A stretch of 64,000 nucleotides of DNA, taken from NCBI GenBank assembly GCA_964441755.1, contig CAYTVG010000007.1:1-64000 (forward strand), in the 5' to 3' direction. The DNA is from JAUMBM01 sp964441755. Lineage in GTDB: Bacteria > Bacteroidota > Bacteroidia > Chitinophagales > Saprospiraceae. A program made the translations under genes and the position numbers. Below are positions 24,644 through 35,123 of the stretch, piece after piece. The notes beneath the pieces are model-generated. The model was not told where the DNA came from and ran no database searches. It saw nothing but the letters and a program-made list of their open reading frames with translations. Numbering within the stretch: position 1 is the first letter of the stretch; each line of letters starts with the position of its first letter.

Positions 24644-27600
24644 TTAGAAAGTCAGGTTGACCCCAAACGTAAAGCGGCGTGGTACCGGGAAAGTCGCATT
24701 CGGCGTTTCCGGGTCCTGCGCCACCGTATCGCTGTTTTTAAGGGTGAAAAGATTTTGTCCCTGCATGAAAATCCGTGCGCTGCTTAACCGGAAGCGCTGC
24801 ATGAATTCTTTGCCAGGCGTATAGCCAATGGTCAAATTACGCAGCTTCAGGTAATCGGCAGGCTCCCAGAAGTAGGTAGATTCCCGTGCTTCGTTGTTGT
24901 TGTCAATTCTCGTCAGGGCGGGAATCGTGGAGCCGGAGTTTTGTGGCGTCCACGCATCGAGCGTGCGGGCGCCATAGTTAGAACCTACATTAACGGATGT
25001 GAAATCGGTGAAAATTTTATACCCGTTTTTGATTTGCCCGCCTTGTACGCCCTGGAAGAACAAACTCACGTCAAAGGCTTTGTAACCCACGTTTATGTTG
25101 AGGCCGTAAATGAAATCAGGATTGTCAAAAATAGCGATGTAGTCCTGATCGTTTTCGTCAATCACCCCGTCGTCATTGAGGTCTTTCCAGCGGATGCGGC
25201 CGGGAGCTGCGCCGGTTTGTGTAGCATGCGCTTCCACTTCCTCCTGGTTTTGGAAAAGGCCGTCGGCAACGAAACCAAATACAGAGTTGACAGATTGACC
25301 GAGGATGGTTTTGTCCTGCCCGTTGCCGGGGAAGGAGTTGATGACCGCTTCAGGCAGCGCCACAACTTCGTTCCGCGCCGTGGAAAGGTTGGCGGAAATA
25401 TCGATGCGGATGTTACCGGCGACAGTTGCCTGGTAACCAAGCAGAAATTCCCATCCCCAGTTTTTCACCGTACCGCCATTCACGATACGCTGAGCGCCTT
25501 CGCCTTCCGTGGCCAACGGGCGGGTAGCCGTCAGGATATCCCTGGTTTCTTTTTGAAAATAATCAATGCTGCCATACAGCGAATAATCGAGCAGACTAAA
25601 ATCGACACCGCCGCCGAACTGTTCGGAGGTTTCCCATTTCAGGTCTGGATTAGCACTTTGTGTACGGGCGAAGCCGGAAGGCAATTTCCCTTCATTGATG
25701 CCACCGATATCGTAAGCAGTACCGTTGTCCTGTTGGGTAGTGAACAATGATTGCGTAGCGTAGCGGGGTTCAAAAATGGCGATAGCAGCCAGCGAGCTGA
25801 TTTGCTGGTTGCCGTTGAGACCCCAGTTGCCCCTGATTTTCAGGTCAGAAACGAAGGTGAGTTTTTTCATGAAATCCTCCTGGCTGATTCTCCAGCCGGC
25901 AGAAACAGAAGGGAATACGCCCCAGCGGTTGTTTTCACCAAAACGGGATGAACCATCACGGCGCACCGTTGCGGAAAGCAGGTATTTGTCATCAAAAACG
26001 TAGTTGGCTTTTCCGAACATGGACAACAGCGACCAGCTATCGCCACCGCCGCCGACCAGCACGTTACCGGTTGCCTGCGAGAGGAAAGCGAAGTCACGAT
26101 CCTGCGAAGCAAAACCCTGGGCTCTGCCAAAAAATGACTCGCCCCTGAATTTGATGGCTTCTGTACCGGCCAGCAGGTCCAGGGCGTGTCTGCCGCCTGT
26201 TTTCACCTTGTAGTTAGCCGTATTCGACCAGACCCAGTTGCCATATCGGTTGCTGCTGGTGTTCAGTTCGTCCTCGAAATTCAAACTGCCGGCGGTAAAA
26301 GCTTTGCGGAAGTTTCTGAAGTAGTAGAAATTGTAATCCACACCAAAACTCGAGCGAAGCGTAAGGTTTTCAACAGGTAGCCAATCGAGGTAAGCATTGC
26401 CGAGCAGTCGGTTGAAATTGGACACATTGTCCTTGTTCATTTCAATCAAACGTACCGGATTGTCCCGATCGGTGATGCCGCCAGTCGGGCCGCCCCAGCC
26501 TATGCCGTCCACCGTTTGGATGGGCACAATCGTTTGCTGTTCGATAGCCAGCCCCATTGCGCCTTCAGCAATGTCGTTGACGAGGTTCGCCTGCTGGTTG
26601 GTGGCAGTAAAATTTTGACCGACAATCAATTTACCCGGGATAATATTGTAACTCGTGTTGATGCGGAAAGTCATCCGCTCGTACTCCGATTCTTTGATGA
26701 TGCCCTGGTGGTTGAAATAACTGCCGGAAACAAGGTAATTGCCCCGGTTGCTGCCGTTCGAAACAACCAGGCTGTAGTCCTGAATCAGGGAATTTTGCTT
26801 GATTTCGTTGTACCAATCGGTGTTGGCAGGCTTCATCGTACGGTTGCCGTCAATGTATTCCGGTAGCAAAATTTTGTTTAAAACAGGATTGCTGAAATCG
26901 CCATTCCATTCGTATTGATACAACGGACTGGCACTGTTTGGGTTGGTACCGTCATTCACAGCGGCCTGCCAGACGGCGGCGGCACGCTGCTCGGTATTCA
27001 GCGGGTTGACGTCGAAATTGAAATCCTCCGTAGAGACATTTGACCGCAAATCTACCCGTACCTTGCCTTCCCGTCCTTTTTTGGTCGTAATGATAATGAC
27101 ACCATTGGCCGCCCTCGAACCGTAGATACTGGCGGAAGCAGCATCCCGTAAGACCTGCAAAGACTCAATATCGTTGGGATTCAACTCGTGCATGCCCGAC
27201 AAAGTCGGCACCCCGTCGATGACGTAGAGCGGGTCGTTGAAACCGAGCCGGCCGAGGCCCACACCGCGTATGCGTACCGCTGCCGTGGAGTTCGGGTTTC
27301 CGTTGGTGAAAACCTGGACGCCAGGAATCCGGCCCTGAAGGTTTCGCATGACGTTGCCGGAGGGCAGCGTTTCTACTTCTTTCAAATCTACGGCGGTCAC
27401 TGCCCCGGTCAGATCGGCTTTGCGTTGGGTGGTATAACCAGTGACGACCACTTCGCTGAGCACACTACCCGGCGAGAGCGATACGTCAATTCTTTGCTGC
27501 CCAACAATGGATACTGCAACCGACTGATAGCCAATATAGGAAACATTCAATTCGGTAATACCATCCGGGACTTCCAATGAAAAACTTCCATCCATGTCGG

Positions 27601-27757
27601 TAATCGTTCCGGCATTTTGGCCGGGAACCAGCACGTTCGCTCCAATGAGCGGCTGCTTCGTTTGTGCATCTGTCACTGTACCCATCACTGTTCGCTGTGC
27701 GAGAGCGAACTGCACGGAAAGCAACAGCACAAAAAGCGAGAGTAATTTGAATTTCAT
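24644..27757 (-). CDS. SusC/RagA-family TonB-linked outer-membrane transporter
   Basis: 1037-aa TonB-dependent transporter. Signal peptide to about 20; a carboxypeptidase-regulatory-like domain about 22-105 (VMGTVTDAQTKQPLIGANV); SusC signature VVVTGYTTQRKADLTGAV; plug domain with RGVGLGRLGFNDPLYVIDG and RDAASASIYGSRAANGVI; then a long beta-barrel ending in aromatic Phe (GVNLTF). It imports oligosaccharides with the SusD partner, powered by TonB. Located between the GH32 and SusD genes of the fructan locus. Confidence 0.96.
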   Translation of the reverse strand: MKFKLLSLFVLLLSVQFALAQRTVMGTVTDAQTKQPLIGANVLVPGQNAGTITDMDGSFSLEVPDGITELNVSYIGYQSVAVSIVGQQRIDVSLSPGSVLSEVVVTGYTTQRKADLTGAVTAVDLKEVETLPSGNVMRNLQGRIPGVQVFTNGNPNSTAAVRIRGVGLGRLGFNDPLYVIDGVPTLSGMHELNPNDIESLQVLRDAASASIYGSRAANGVIIITTKKGREGKVRVDLRSNVSTEDFNFDVNPLNTEQRAAAVWQAAVNDGTNPNSASPLYQYEWNGDFSNPVLNKILLPEYIDGNRTMKPANTDWYNEIKQNSLIQDYSLVVSNGSNRGNYLVSGSYFNHQGIIKESEYERMTFRINTSYNIIPGKLIVGQNFTATNQQANLVNDIAEGAMGLAIEQQTIVPIQTVDGIGWGGPTGGITDRDNPVRLIEMNKDNVSNFNRLLGNAYLDWLPVENLTLRSSFGVDYNFYYFRNFRKAFTAGSLNFEDELNTSSNRYGNWVWSNTANYKVKTGGRHALDLLAGTEAIKFRGESFFGRAQGFASQDRDFAFLSQATGNVLVGGGGDSWSLLSMFGKANYVFDDKYLLSATVRRDGSSRFGENNRWGVFPSVSAGWRISQEDFMKKLTFVSDLKIRGNWGLNGNQQISSLAAIAIFEPRYATQSLFTTQQDNGTAYDIGGINEGKLPSGFARTQSANPDLKWETSEQFGGGVDFSLLDYSLYGSIDYFQKETRDILTATRPLATEGEGAQRIVNGGTVKNWGWEFLLGYQATVAGNIRIDISANLSTARNEVVALPEAVINSFPGNGQDKTILGQSVNSVFGFVADGLFQNQEEVEAHATQTGAAPGRIRWKDLNDDGVIDENDQDYIAIFDNPDFIYGLNINVGYKAFDVSLFFQGVQGGQIKNGYKIFTDFTSVNVGSNYGARTLDAWTPQNSGSTIPALTRIDNNNEARESTYFWEPADYLKLRNLTIGYTPGKEFMQRFRLSSARIFMQGQNLFTLKNSDTVAQDPETPNATFPVPRRFTFGVNLTF

Positions 27758-27851
27758 AATTGCATGATTTTAATCAGAATAATGGGCAGTCGTTTTGCGA
27801 AAGCAGGCGGCTGCATTTTAGTGTTAAGTTTTTAATTCCCGATTTGCAGGG

Positions 27852-29459
27852 TCAGTCCCAGATCCCGTTTAGCCTCCATGCTTTTCCACTGGCCAGCTTC
27901 ACTTTCCCTTTTTCTGCGTAAATTTTAACCGAGGTAAAATCTTGGTCCGGAAAAAAAATATCCGTTATCACAGTCGCTCCTCCGTCAGCAAACAACTCTG
28001 CCGAAGCAGCGTCGAAGTACAGATGAAATCTGATGTTTTTATCCTGGGAAATACGGGGAGCGGTGTGAACTTTCGCCCCGAATTTTTCAGAAAAAGAAAG
28101 GTCGCCGGATTGGGTGCGGTCGCTATAAAACTGCTGGGTGGCAGCATCGTAGCCGATGCGGTAGCGTTGGCCTTTGCTGTTGGAAAGCTCTACGCCAAAG
28201 TTGGCGGCAGTGTACTCCGTTTCAAAGTCCAGCACCATTTCTGTTTGAGAGGGTGAAAAACCGAGTATTTGTGTCAGGTCAAGTGAGCCGGTGATTTCAG
28301 TGCTTTCAATTTTTTTTGAGGCAGAACGGAGCGCCTCCAGTTCTTTCACGGGCTGTGAAAAAATGCGGTAGCCTTTGCTGGTTTTTTTCAAAATCAAACT
28401 CCTCGGCAGGGTAGTAGCGCTGCGCCAAACTTCGGTAGGCACAATGGTGGCGTAGTCCCAGTTGCTCATCCAGCCGATAAACAGGCGGCGGCCATCTTCT
28501 TTCGGCACATCCGACCAGGTGACGCCGGCGTAATTGTCCCGACCGTGGTCGAGCCAGACAGCGTTTCCATTTTTTACAAATTGCTCAAAATTGGGATCTA
28601 GCATAAATTTTTTACCATCAAAATCACCTACAAAATATTGGGTACCGGAGCCGCCGTTCGGCCCGCCGGGATTGAGGCTTTGGAGCAACACCCATTTCTT
28701 TTCACCGGTTCCTTCCACGGTCATCGGGAAGAGATCGGGGCATTCCCAGACGCCATCATGGCCACCGTGTTCCTTGCCCCAGTCACTGAGGTGTGTCCAG
28801 TTTTTCAGGTCTTTAGAACCCCACAGTTTCACATGATCGAAGGCTGCAAATACCATAATCCATTGGTTGGAATCATCGTCCCAAATGACTTTCGGGTCCC
28901 GGAAATCACGGATATTTTTCGTATTCTGCACGACGGGGTTGCCTTCGTATTTCGTCCAGGTTCGGCCCCGGTCGTTGCTGTAAGCAATGCTTTGGTATTG
29001 AAAATCATTGCGTCCCGCTTTTTCGCCAGCCATATTATGATGTGTGAAAATAGCGATGAGTGGCGGTTGGGCGTTTTCCCCAAAACCACTTGTATTGTTC
29101 CAGTCCACCACAGCGCTGCCGGAGAAAATCAACCCCAAAGAATCCGGGTAAAGCGCAATCGGAAGATGCTGCCAATGCACCAAATCGGTGCTCACGGCGT
29201 GACCCCAGTGCATCGGGCCCCATACGTTGCTGTCGGGATAATGTTGGTAAAATAGGTGGTATTCGCCTTCGTAAAAAAACATACCGTTGGGGTCGTTCAT
29301 CCATTTTGTTGCGGGTGAAAAATGGAACCGGGGACGGTGTGGTTCCTGGTAGCTGACACCTGCGGCGGTTTGTCCGGTTGTTGGATGGACAGCCATTTGG
29401 TGGCAAGACCAGATCTGGGAGCACAGAAGGAAGACAATGATATTGAATATTTTATTCAT
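27852..29459 (-). CDS. GH32 fructan exo-hydrolase, lipoprotein
   Basis: Family 32 beta-fructosidase with canonical motifs: WMNDPNG (nucleophile Asp56), RDP at 187-189 and ECPD (acid/base Glu239), then a beta-sandwich domain from about 370. The N-terminus has a hydrophobic signal and a possible lipobox near Cys19, so it is probably a lipoprotein in the periplasm or outer membrane. Length of 535 aa is typical. Unlike the GH32 at 18861 it has no inserted module and no T9SS sorting domain, so it likely acts on imported oligosaccharides to release fructose. It is 16 bp downstream of the fructokinase gene. Confidence 0.94.
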   Translation of the reverse strand: MNKIFNIIVFLLCSQIWSCHQMAVHPTTGQTAAGVSYQEPHRPRFHFSPATKWMNDPNGMFFYEGEYHLFYQHYPDSNVWGPMHWGHAVSTDLVHWQHLPIALYPDSLGLIFSGSAVVDWNNTSGFGENAQPPLIAIFTHHNMAGEKAGRNDFQYQSIAYSNDRGRTWTKYEGNPVVQNTKNIRDFRDPKVIWDDDSNQWIMVFAAFDHVKLWGSKDLKNWTHLSDWGKEHGGHDGVWECPDLFPMTVEGTGEKKWVLLQSLNPGGPNGGSGTQYFVGDFDGKKFMLDPNFEQFVKNGNAVWLDHGRDNYAGVTWSDVPKEDGRRLFIGWMSNWDYATIVPTEVWRSATTLPRSLILKKTSKGYRIFSQPVKELEALRSASKKIESTEITGSLDLTQILGFSPSQTEMVLDFETEYTAANFGVELSNSKGQRYRIGYDAATQQFYSDRTQSGDLSFSEKFGAKVHTAPRISQDKNIRFHLYFDAASAELFADGGATVITDIFFPDQDFTSVKIYAEKGKVKLASGKAWRLNGIWD

Positions 29460-29475
29460 GCTTTAAGCTTGTTTT

Positions 29476-30378
29476 TCAAATGTTTAAAATTGAACCGGCC
29501 TGCATAATTCCCTGAATTTCCGGTATACTGATTGAAGGTGTACCACCCTGTTTTGTGGCCACCAGTGCTCCCACTGCCCCTGCAAAAGCCATACATTGCC
29601 GGGTGTCTTCACCTTTGAGGTAGCGGCTCAGAAAAGCTGCTAAGTAGGCATCGCCGCTGCCGATGGTGTCCTGCACTTTGACCGGGAAACCGGGCTGTTC
29701 AAAGTAGCCGGAGTCGTCCAGGCATGTAGCGCCATCTTTGCCTTTGGTGAGGATGATAGTGTCAGGTTTGAACTTGTTTTTAATGAAATCAAGTTGCGAT
29801 TTTTCATCCCTGGCAATGCTTTGCCAACCGGCGATAAGTGCCAGCTCTTCGTCGTTCATTTTAACAATATCAGCTTTAGCCAACAGTTCCTCGATCAGGG
29901 ATTGGGCGTAAAACGGCGTACGCAGGTTGACATCGAACACCCGAATAGGCGCAAGCGTAAGGTATTCGAGCAGTGTATTTTTGTTGCGTTCCGTGCGGCA
30001 GGCAAGGCTGCCGAATACGAAGGCGTCGGTATTTTTTATGTAATCCTTCGCTTTGTCGTTCGGGTGAATATAGTCCCAGGCGACAGGGCTGGCAATTTCG
30101 TAGGATGGCAAGCCGCCCTGACCCAGGGTTACGTTGACGGTGCCCGTCGGAAAGGTGTTGTCGGTTTGAACCAGTTCGACGGACACGCCGATATGCTGCA
30201 AAAATTGTTTGAGTTCCCTGCCCATGTCGTCGTTTCCAACCTTGCTGATCATCTTGGTATGTAAGCCTAACTGGTTGGCATGAAAAGCCACATTCATGGG
30301 CGCTCCGCCAGCAATCCGTCCTGAGTACAGTAAATCCCAGAGGACTTCTCCAAAGCAAATAATGGTAGGATGCGACAT
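29476..30378 (-). CDS. PfkB-family fructokinase
   Basis: Ribokinase-fold sugar kinase, 300 aa: N-terminal CFGEVLWDLL and GGAPMNVAFHANQLG, PfkB signature 2 as DTIGSGDAYLAAFLS with catalytic Asp243. It phosphorylates free fructose, consistent with position between the MFS transporter and GH32. Cytoplasmic. Together with transporter and GH32 it matches the BT1757-BT1760 order of the levan locus. Neighbouring gene at 30660 is separated by 281 bp with no other gene visible. Confidence 0.92.
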   Translation of the reverse strand: MSHPTIICFGEVLWDLLYSGRIAGGAPMNVAFHANQLGLHTKMISKVGNDDMGRELKQFLQHIGVSVELVQTDNTFPTGTVNVTLGQGGLPSYEIASPVAWDYIHPNDKAKDYIKNTDAFVFGSLACRTERNKNTLLEYLTLAPIRVFDVNLRTPFYAQSLIEELLAKADIVKMNDEELALIAGWQSIARDEKSQLDFIKNKFKPDTIILTKGKDGATCLDDSGYFEQPGFPVKVQDTIGSGDAYLAAFLSRYLKGEDTRQCMAFAGAVGALVATKQGGTPSISIPEIQGIMQAGSILNI

Positions 30379-30659
30379 GATTGGTTGTTTTAAAATGGGA
30401 GTTCGGGTATCCCGATAGGTATCGGGATACCGAATCCCCTACTTTCACTATTGATAGGTATGAAGCTTGAAAATTTTTGATTCCTTGATTTGAACTGACT
30501 TTGTCTGATTGGTTTCAAAGGTTTCAATCAGTCAGCCCGATCAAAATGTGTTACAAATGGATTCTTCAAAACACACGACGCCACTTTCGAACCTTCAGCC
30601 TAAATTGCTCAAGCTATACTCGACAGGCCTTGCAGATAAGAATCTTGAAGATGTAAAAA

Positions 30660-31988
30660 TCAACTGCTTACCGCCAGTTGTTTCTCCAGATCCTCCAGCG
30701 ATACGCCCTTTGTCTCCGGCATCATCCGCCACACAAAAACCAATTGCAACACCATCATACAAGCGAAAAAAGCGAATACGGGTGCCGCCCCGATGCTGGT
30801 GAACAAGACAGGCACCAACGATGGAATCACCGCCGCCAGCACCCAGTGAACAGAACTGCCGAATGCCTGCCCGTTGGCTCTCAAATGGTTGGGGAATATC
30901 TCTGAAATGAATACCCATATCACTGTTCCCTGTCCAATGGCATGCGCCGCAATGAACAGGAACAGGAAAATTGGAATCGCCATTCCTTTCAGGCCCATCG
31001 TGAAAGCCATTGCCACCAGTGAAAGTGAAATGATGTAACCAACCGAGCCGATGTACATCAACTGCTTGCGACCGAACCGGTCTATCAGCGACAGGCCGAT
31101 GAGCGTGAAAATCATATTGGTAACGCCGATGCCGATGCTGCTGAGCAAGGCGGAGCTTTTCTCCAAACCGGCGATTTCAAAAATTCTGGGAGCGTAGTAG
31201 AGGAAAGCATTGATCCCGGAAAACTGGTTAAAAAAGGCAATCAGAAAAGCCAGCATCAAAGGAAACCGGTATCGGCGGCTGAAAATGGTTTCACCTTTGC
31301 CTGCCAGGGCGTGGTCTTTAGCGAGCAGGTCCATGGCCGCTTCCACATCAGCATGCGGATTAATCAGGCGGAGCGTTTTAGCAGCAGCTTGCCGGTCGTT
31401 TTTCATGACCAGCAGCCAGCGGGGGCTTTGGGGCACGGTGAAAACCATGAGCGTGTAAACGAATGCCGGAAAAGCCTCCACTCCGACCATCCATCGCCAG
31501 GCATTTTCGCCGAGATCACTCAGCAGATAATTTGAAAGAAAAGCGATGAGAATTCCAAAGACTATATTAAACTGGTACAGCGCCACAAGTTTCCCCCGGT
31601 CTTTCGATGGTGCTATTTCGGAGATGTAAGCCGGAGCGGCAATGGTAGAAGCTCCGATACCCAGACCTCCCAAAAACCTAAAAAAAGCAAACACCCAGGG
31701 ATCGCCAGCCAGTGCAGAACCTACCGCCGACACAAAATAGAATACACCAATCCAGATGAGGGTCTTTTTTCGTCCTAATTTGTCAGTGGGGATGCCGCCG
31801 AATATTGCGCCGGTCACGGTTCCCCAGAGGGCCGATGCCATTACGATAACCCCATGGAAAAAATCTCCTTTCTGCCAGAGTGCCTGAAGAGAAAGGTCAG
31901 CGCCGGAAATCACGACTGTGTCGAACCCAAATAAAAAACCAGCCAGCGAAACGGTTGCCGAACAGAATAAAATCTTGCGACTATCCAT
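30660..31988 (-). CDS. MFS sugar porter, probable fructose importer
   Basis: Twelve-helix major facilitator of the sugar porter subfamily. Diagnostic signatures: GRKKTL after TM2, RFLGGLGIGA, PQSPRWLLV before the central loop, DRFGRKQ in the second half, and PETKG near the C-terminus. I start it at the ATG at 31988 (MDSRKILFCS); another ATG three codons earlier (31997) would sit very close to the candidate promoter. Inner-membrane transporter carrying the monosaccharide released by GH32, equivalent to BT1758 of the levan locus. Length is 442 aa. Confidence 0.92.
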   Translation of the reverse strand: MDSRKILFCSATVSLAGFLFGFDTVVISGADLSLQALWQKGDFFHGVIVMASALWGTVTGAIFGGIPTDKLGRKKTLIWIGVFYFVSAVGSALAGDPWVFAFFRFLGGLGIGASTIAAPAYISEIAPSKDRGKLVALYQFNIVFGILIAFLSNYLLSDLGENAWRWMVGVEAFPAFVYTLMVFTVPQSPRWLLVMKNDRQAAAKTLRLINPHADVEAAMDLLAKDHALAGKGETIFSRRYRFPLMLAFLIAFFNQFSGINAFLYYAPRIFEIAGLEKSSALLSSIGIGVTNMIFTLIGLSLIDRFGRKQLMYIGSVGYIISLSLVAMAFTMGLKGMAIPIFLFLFIAAHAIGQGTVIWVFISEIFPNHLRANGQAFGSSVHWVLAAVIPSLVPVLFTSIGAAPVFAFFACMMVLQLVFVWRMMPETKGVSLEDLEKQLAVSS

Positions 31989-32008
31989 ATAAACCATTTT
32001 TATTGTCG

Positions 32009-32037
32009 CAAACCTACAAGAAGGCCAAACCGAGCAA
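32009..32037 (-). promoter_or_regulatory. Candidate promoter for the transporter-fructokinase-GH32 genes
   Basis: On the minus strand TAGGTTTG (32016-32009) matches TAnnTTTG, and TTG (32037-32035) lies 18 bp upstream. The leader to the 31988 start would be only about 15 nt. Weak because such motifs occur by chance in AT-rich spacers. The 190-bp spacer up to 32187 would also hold the hybrid-regulator binding site. Confidence 0.35.
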
Positions 32038-32187
32038 CTTCACAATTATTCCAAAGTTCCTTTAAATTTGTTGTGATAGAAAAAACGTCTTAAAGTTCTT
32101 AAAATCAAAAAGTTGTACTTGTTTTAAAAAAGACAGGATGGGTATTCAATCTTAAGATTTGTTGCAGGCATCCTTAGGATTATTGCA

Positions 32188-34968
32188 TTATTTCTTCTTT
32201 TTAAACGCCGTTGGCGGCACCCCATACCTCGACCGGAACACCGTTGAAAAGTAATCCGGTGAAGAGTACCCCACCTGGTAGGCGATGTCAGCTACCGAAT
32301 GTTTTCCTTCCAGCAGCAGCTCCTCGGCTTTTGTCAGGCGAATATTTTGGATGTAGTCGCTGATGCTTTCACCAAGTAAGGCACTTACTTTGCGGTAAAG
32401 TTGCGACCTTGACAGACCGAATTCCTGGCAAAGGTCAGCCACCTGGAAATCCTGCCGATTGTAATGCCGCCCGATGTAGATCACGAATTTTTGAATAAAA
32501 TCACGATCCAGCGGTGAGGTGCTTTCGGGTAAGTCCACCGCCAGGTTCTCTAATGAATGCGAAACCAGTCCTTTTCCAAAACTTTCCTTCAGTATTGCCC
32601 TGTTTAGTAGCAGCGACTTGATTTTTGCCATCAGAAACTGCACGTTAAACGGCTTGGTGACATACGAATCAGCGCCCAGTTCCGTACCTTCGATCTGTTG
32701 CTCTACAGTGCTGCGGGCAGATAAAATCAGAATGGGGATGTGTGAAGTACGCAAATCAGATTTCAGTGTGCGGGTAATCTCCAGTCCGTCCATACCTGGT
32801 AGCATGATATCGCATATGATGAGGTCAGGCATCTGGTCGAAGGCTTTTTGCAGACCCTCTTTTCCGTTGGTTACCTGAACTACCTGATAGATAGCGCCGA
32901 GCTTTTTCTTCAGAAAGAATTGCAGGTCCTGATTGTCTTCGATAATCAAAATTTGCTGGCTGGCCGCTGTGCCTTCAGCACTATTGCCCATATCCTCCAA
33001 ATCCATTTCTGAAGCAAGGAAAAACTCCTCGCCCGAGAGGTGTTCTGTTTGTTCCGTCACCATTTCATCCTCCCGAAGGTGTTGATTACCGAGCGGCAGC
33101 GAGATCATGAAACAACTCCCTCTGCCTTTTGAACTGCGGACCGAAATACTGCCGCCATGCAGTTCTACCAGCAATTTTGACAGCGAAAGTCCAAGCCCCG
33201 TTCCTACCAACTGCTGCTCTTCACCCTGAAAAAAAGGTTCGAAAACGTGCGCTCTTTCGGTCTCTGTCATGCCTTTACCGCTGTCTTCGACAGAGAGTTT
33301 TACCTTGTTTTCAAAACTATCATTCGAAATAGCAAGGTGAATCTTGCCGCCATCAGGCGTAAATTTAAAACTGTTGGAAAGCAGATTGAACAACACCTTA
33401 TCCATCATACCAGCATCGAACCAGACCGGCAATGCCTCTTCTCTGGTAAGCAACCGGAAATCGATGCCACGCTTTTGGGCACTTGGCCCGTAAGATTCCA
33501 TGATGTTTCGCACGAATGCCACGAGATCGTTTTCATTGGCACGGAGTTTCATCTGATGGCTTTCCACTTTTCTGAAATCCATGAGTTGATTGACCAGCCG
33601 GAGCAAACGGAAGGCATTCTGGCGGATGTGGCCAATGCTTTGCTGCACCTCTGTCCCCAGTTTTTTGGAAGGTAAAATATCTTCTGTAAAGCCCAGAATC
33701 AGCGTGAGCGGTGTCCTGAATTCGTGGCTGATGTTGGTAAAAAAGTCCACCTTAGCCTGGGTGGCCTGTTTTACCTCTGCGGCCATTTCAACGAGTTGCT
33801 GCTCGTGTTCCATGATTTCTCGGTTCTTTATTTCCAGGTTGCTCAGGGCAGACTTTTGAACCCGTAATGATTTCCATAAAAACACCCCCATCACCACAGC
33901 CAATAGCAAACTAAAAATGAGTACAAGAATGAAAATGCGCTGGTTGTGGGAAACAAGTTTGTAATTTTCGAGCATCTTCATTTGCCCATCAATATTTTCC
34001 TGGAGGCTGAAGACTTTCTTCATTTGGTTGTGGAGGATGCGGGCATTGCTTTCATCAATAACGATGGTTTCCAGCGTATTTTCCTCCTCGTAGGGGAGGT
34101 TATTTAATACAGCGAGGGCCAGCCGAATGGCTTCTGCACCCCCCGTCGGGTAGAGCATGGAAGCATCGAGAATGCCGTCTTCCACGGCTTGAATGCCACG
34201 GCCCGTGCCCGGTATTCCGTCAATACCGACGAAGAGCATTTCTTTAGCCTGGCGCATGTCCTTCGTTATTTTGTAGGCTGTTTCAGCCAGAAGGTCGGTG
34301 TGACCGAAGATAACGGTGGCATCCGGGTGCTGGCGCAATATTTCGGGTAAATATGTATGAATGTCGTCCAGCCCACCTTTGGTTTCGAGTGAAGCTACCA
34401 CCTCGACGCCGGGAGTCGGGATAATTCCATCCCGAAATCCCCGGTTGCGGGCAGCGCCAGGTGAAATGGTCAGCGGCAGAAGGATTTCGATAACCTTAGC
34501 TTTACCGTTCGTTTGGCTGGCCACATAGCGTCCTGCCGTTCTCCCGACTTCATAATTATTGGCTCCGATGTAAGCGGTGTAAAGTTCGGAATCCGTCTTT
34601 CGATCGATAAAGATGACCGGAATACCTGCCATGTAAACTTCTTCGATGACAGCCGTCAGTGGCTTGGCTTCGTTAGGTGAAACAATCAAAATATCAATGC
34701 CTTGTGCTACAAGCTCTTTTATTTGTTGCACCTGCACTTCATTGTTATTCCCGGCGACTTTTATTTTGAAATCCAATTCAGGATGCAGAACAAGTTCCCG
34801 CTGCATTTCAGCATTCATGACATCCCGCCATGGATCTTCGCAGCACTGGGAGAATCCAACTACGTACTTTTTTCCCTCTGCTTCCTGAGAACAAGAGAAA
34901 AAAATGAACATTACCAAGACAAAAGTCATGGCCAGGAAAATATGATGAGCAATGAATTTCAGCTTCAT
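32188..34968 (-). CDS. Hybrid two-component system regulator with periplasmic-binding-protein sensor
   Basis: One-protein signalling system, 926 aa. N-terminal membrane anchor about 8-25; a LacI/RbsB-like periplasmic sugar-binding domain about 33-330 (VVGFSQCCEDPWR, ILIVSPNEAKPLT); transmembrane helix about 346-365; HisKA with His415 in SHEFRTPL; HATPase about 510-626 (FNLLSNSFKFTP, DSGKGM, GTGLGL); receiver with Asp720 and Lys772; AraC-type DNA-binding domain about 825-926. This is the architecture of BT1754, which binds fructose directly in the periplasm and activates the levan locus. First gene of the locus and transcribed toward it. Sensing of fructose is inferred from synteny and sensor type. 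Confidence 0.95.
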   Translation of the reverse strand: MKLKFIAHHIFLAMTFVLVMFIFFSCSQEAEGKKYVVGFSQCCEDPWRDVMNAEMQRELVLHPELDFKIKVAGNNNEVQVQQIKELVAQGIDILIVSPNEAKPLTAVIEEVYMAGIPVIFIDRKTDSELYTAYIGANNYEVGRTAGRYVASQTNGKAKVIEILLPLTISPGAARNRGFRDGIIPTPGVEVVASLETKGGLDDIHTYLPEILRQHPDATVIFGHTDLLAETAYKITKDMRQAKEMLFVGIDGIPGTGRGIQAVEDGILDASMLYPTGGAEAIRLALAVLNNLPYEEENTLETIVIDESNARILHNQMKKVFSLQENIDGQMKMLENYKLVSHNQRIFILVLIFSLLLAVVMGVFLWKSLRVQKSALSNLEIKNREIMEHEQQLVEMAAEVKQATQAKVDFFTNISHEFRTPLTLILGFTEDILPSKKLGTEVQQSIGHIRQNAFRLLRLVNQLMDFRKVESHQMKLRANENDLVAFVRNIMESYGPSAQKRGIDFRLLTREEALPVWFDAGMMDKVLFNLLSNSFKFTPDGGKIHLAISNDSFENKVKLSVEDSGKGMTETERAHVFEPFFQGEEQQLVGTGLGLSLSKLLVELHGGSISVRSSKGRGSCFMISLPLGNQHLREDEMVTEQTEHLSGEEFFLASEMDLEDMGNSAEGTAASQQILIIEDNQDLQFFLKKKLGAIYQVVQVTNGKEGLQKAFDQMPDLIICDIMLPGMDGLEITRTLKSDLRTSHIPILILSARSTVEQQIEGTELGADSYVTKPFNVQFLMAKIKSLLLNRAILKESFGKGLVSHSLENLAVDLPESTSPLDRDFIQKFVIYIGRHYNRQDFQVADLCQEFGLSRSQLYRKVSALLGESISDYIQNIRLTKAEELLLEGKHSVADIAYQVGYSSPDYFSTVFRSRYGVPPTAFKKKK

Positions 34969-35123
34969 TCAAATTTTTTTTGCGCTTTGAGTCAACAGGG
35001 TTTCATGAAGTCAAACTGGTTTTCAGCGGCTTCCAATTTGCCGCAAACAAAGCGTCGGGTGGAGATTTTAATTGGTTCAGCCCTTACATAATCCGACATG
35101 GATTATAAGAATAAAGTAAAAGC

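Noticed and set aside
30509..30802. 97-codon plus-strand frame between fructokinase and transporter
   Set aside because: It overlaps the transporter's 3' end in antisense and lacks any recognisable domain.
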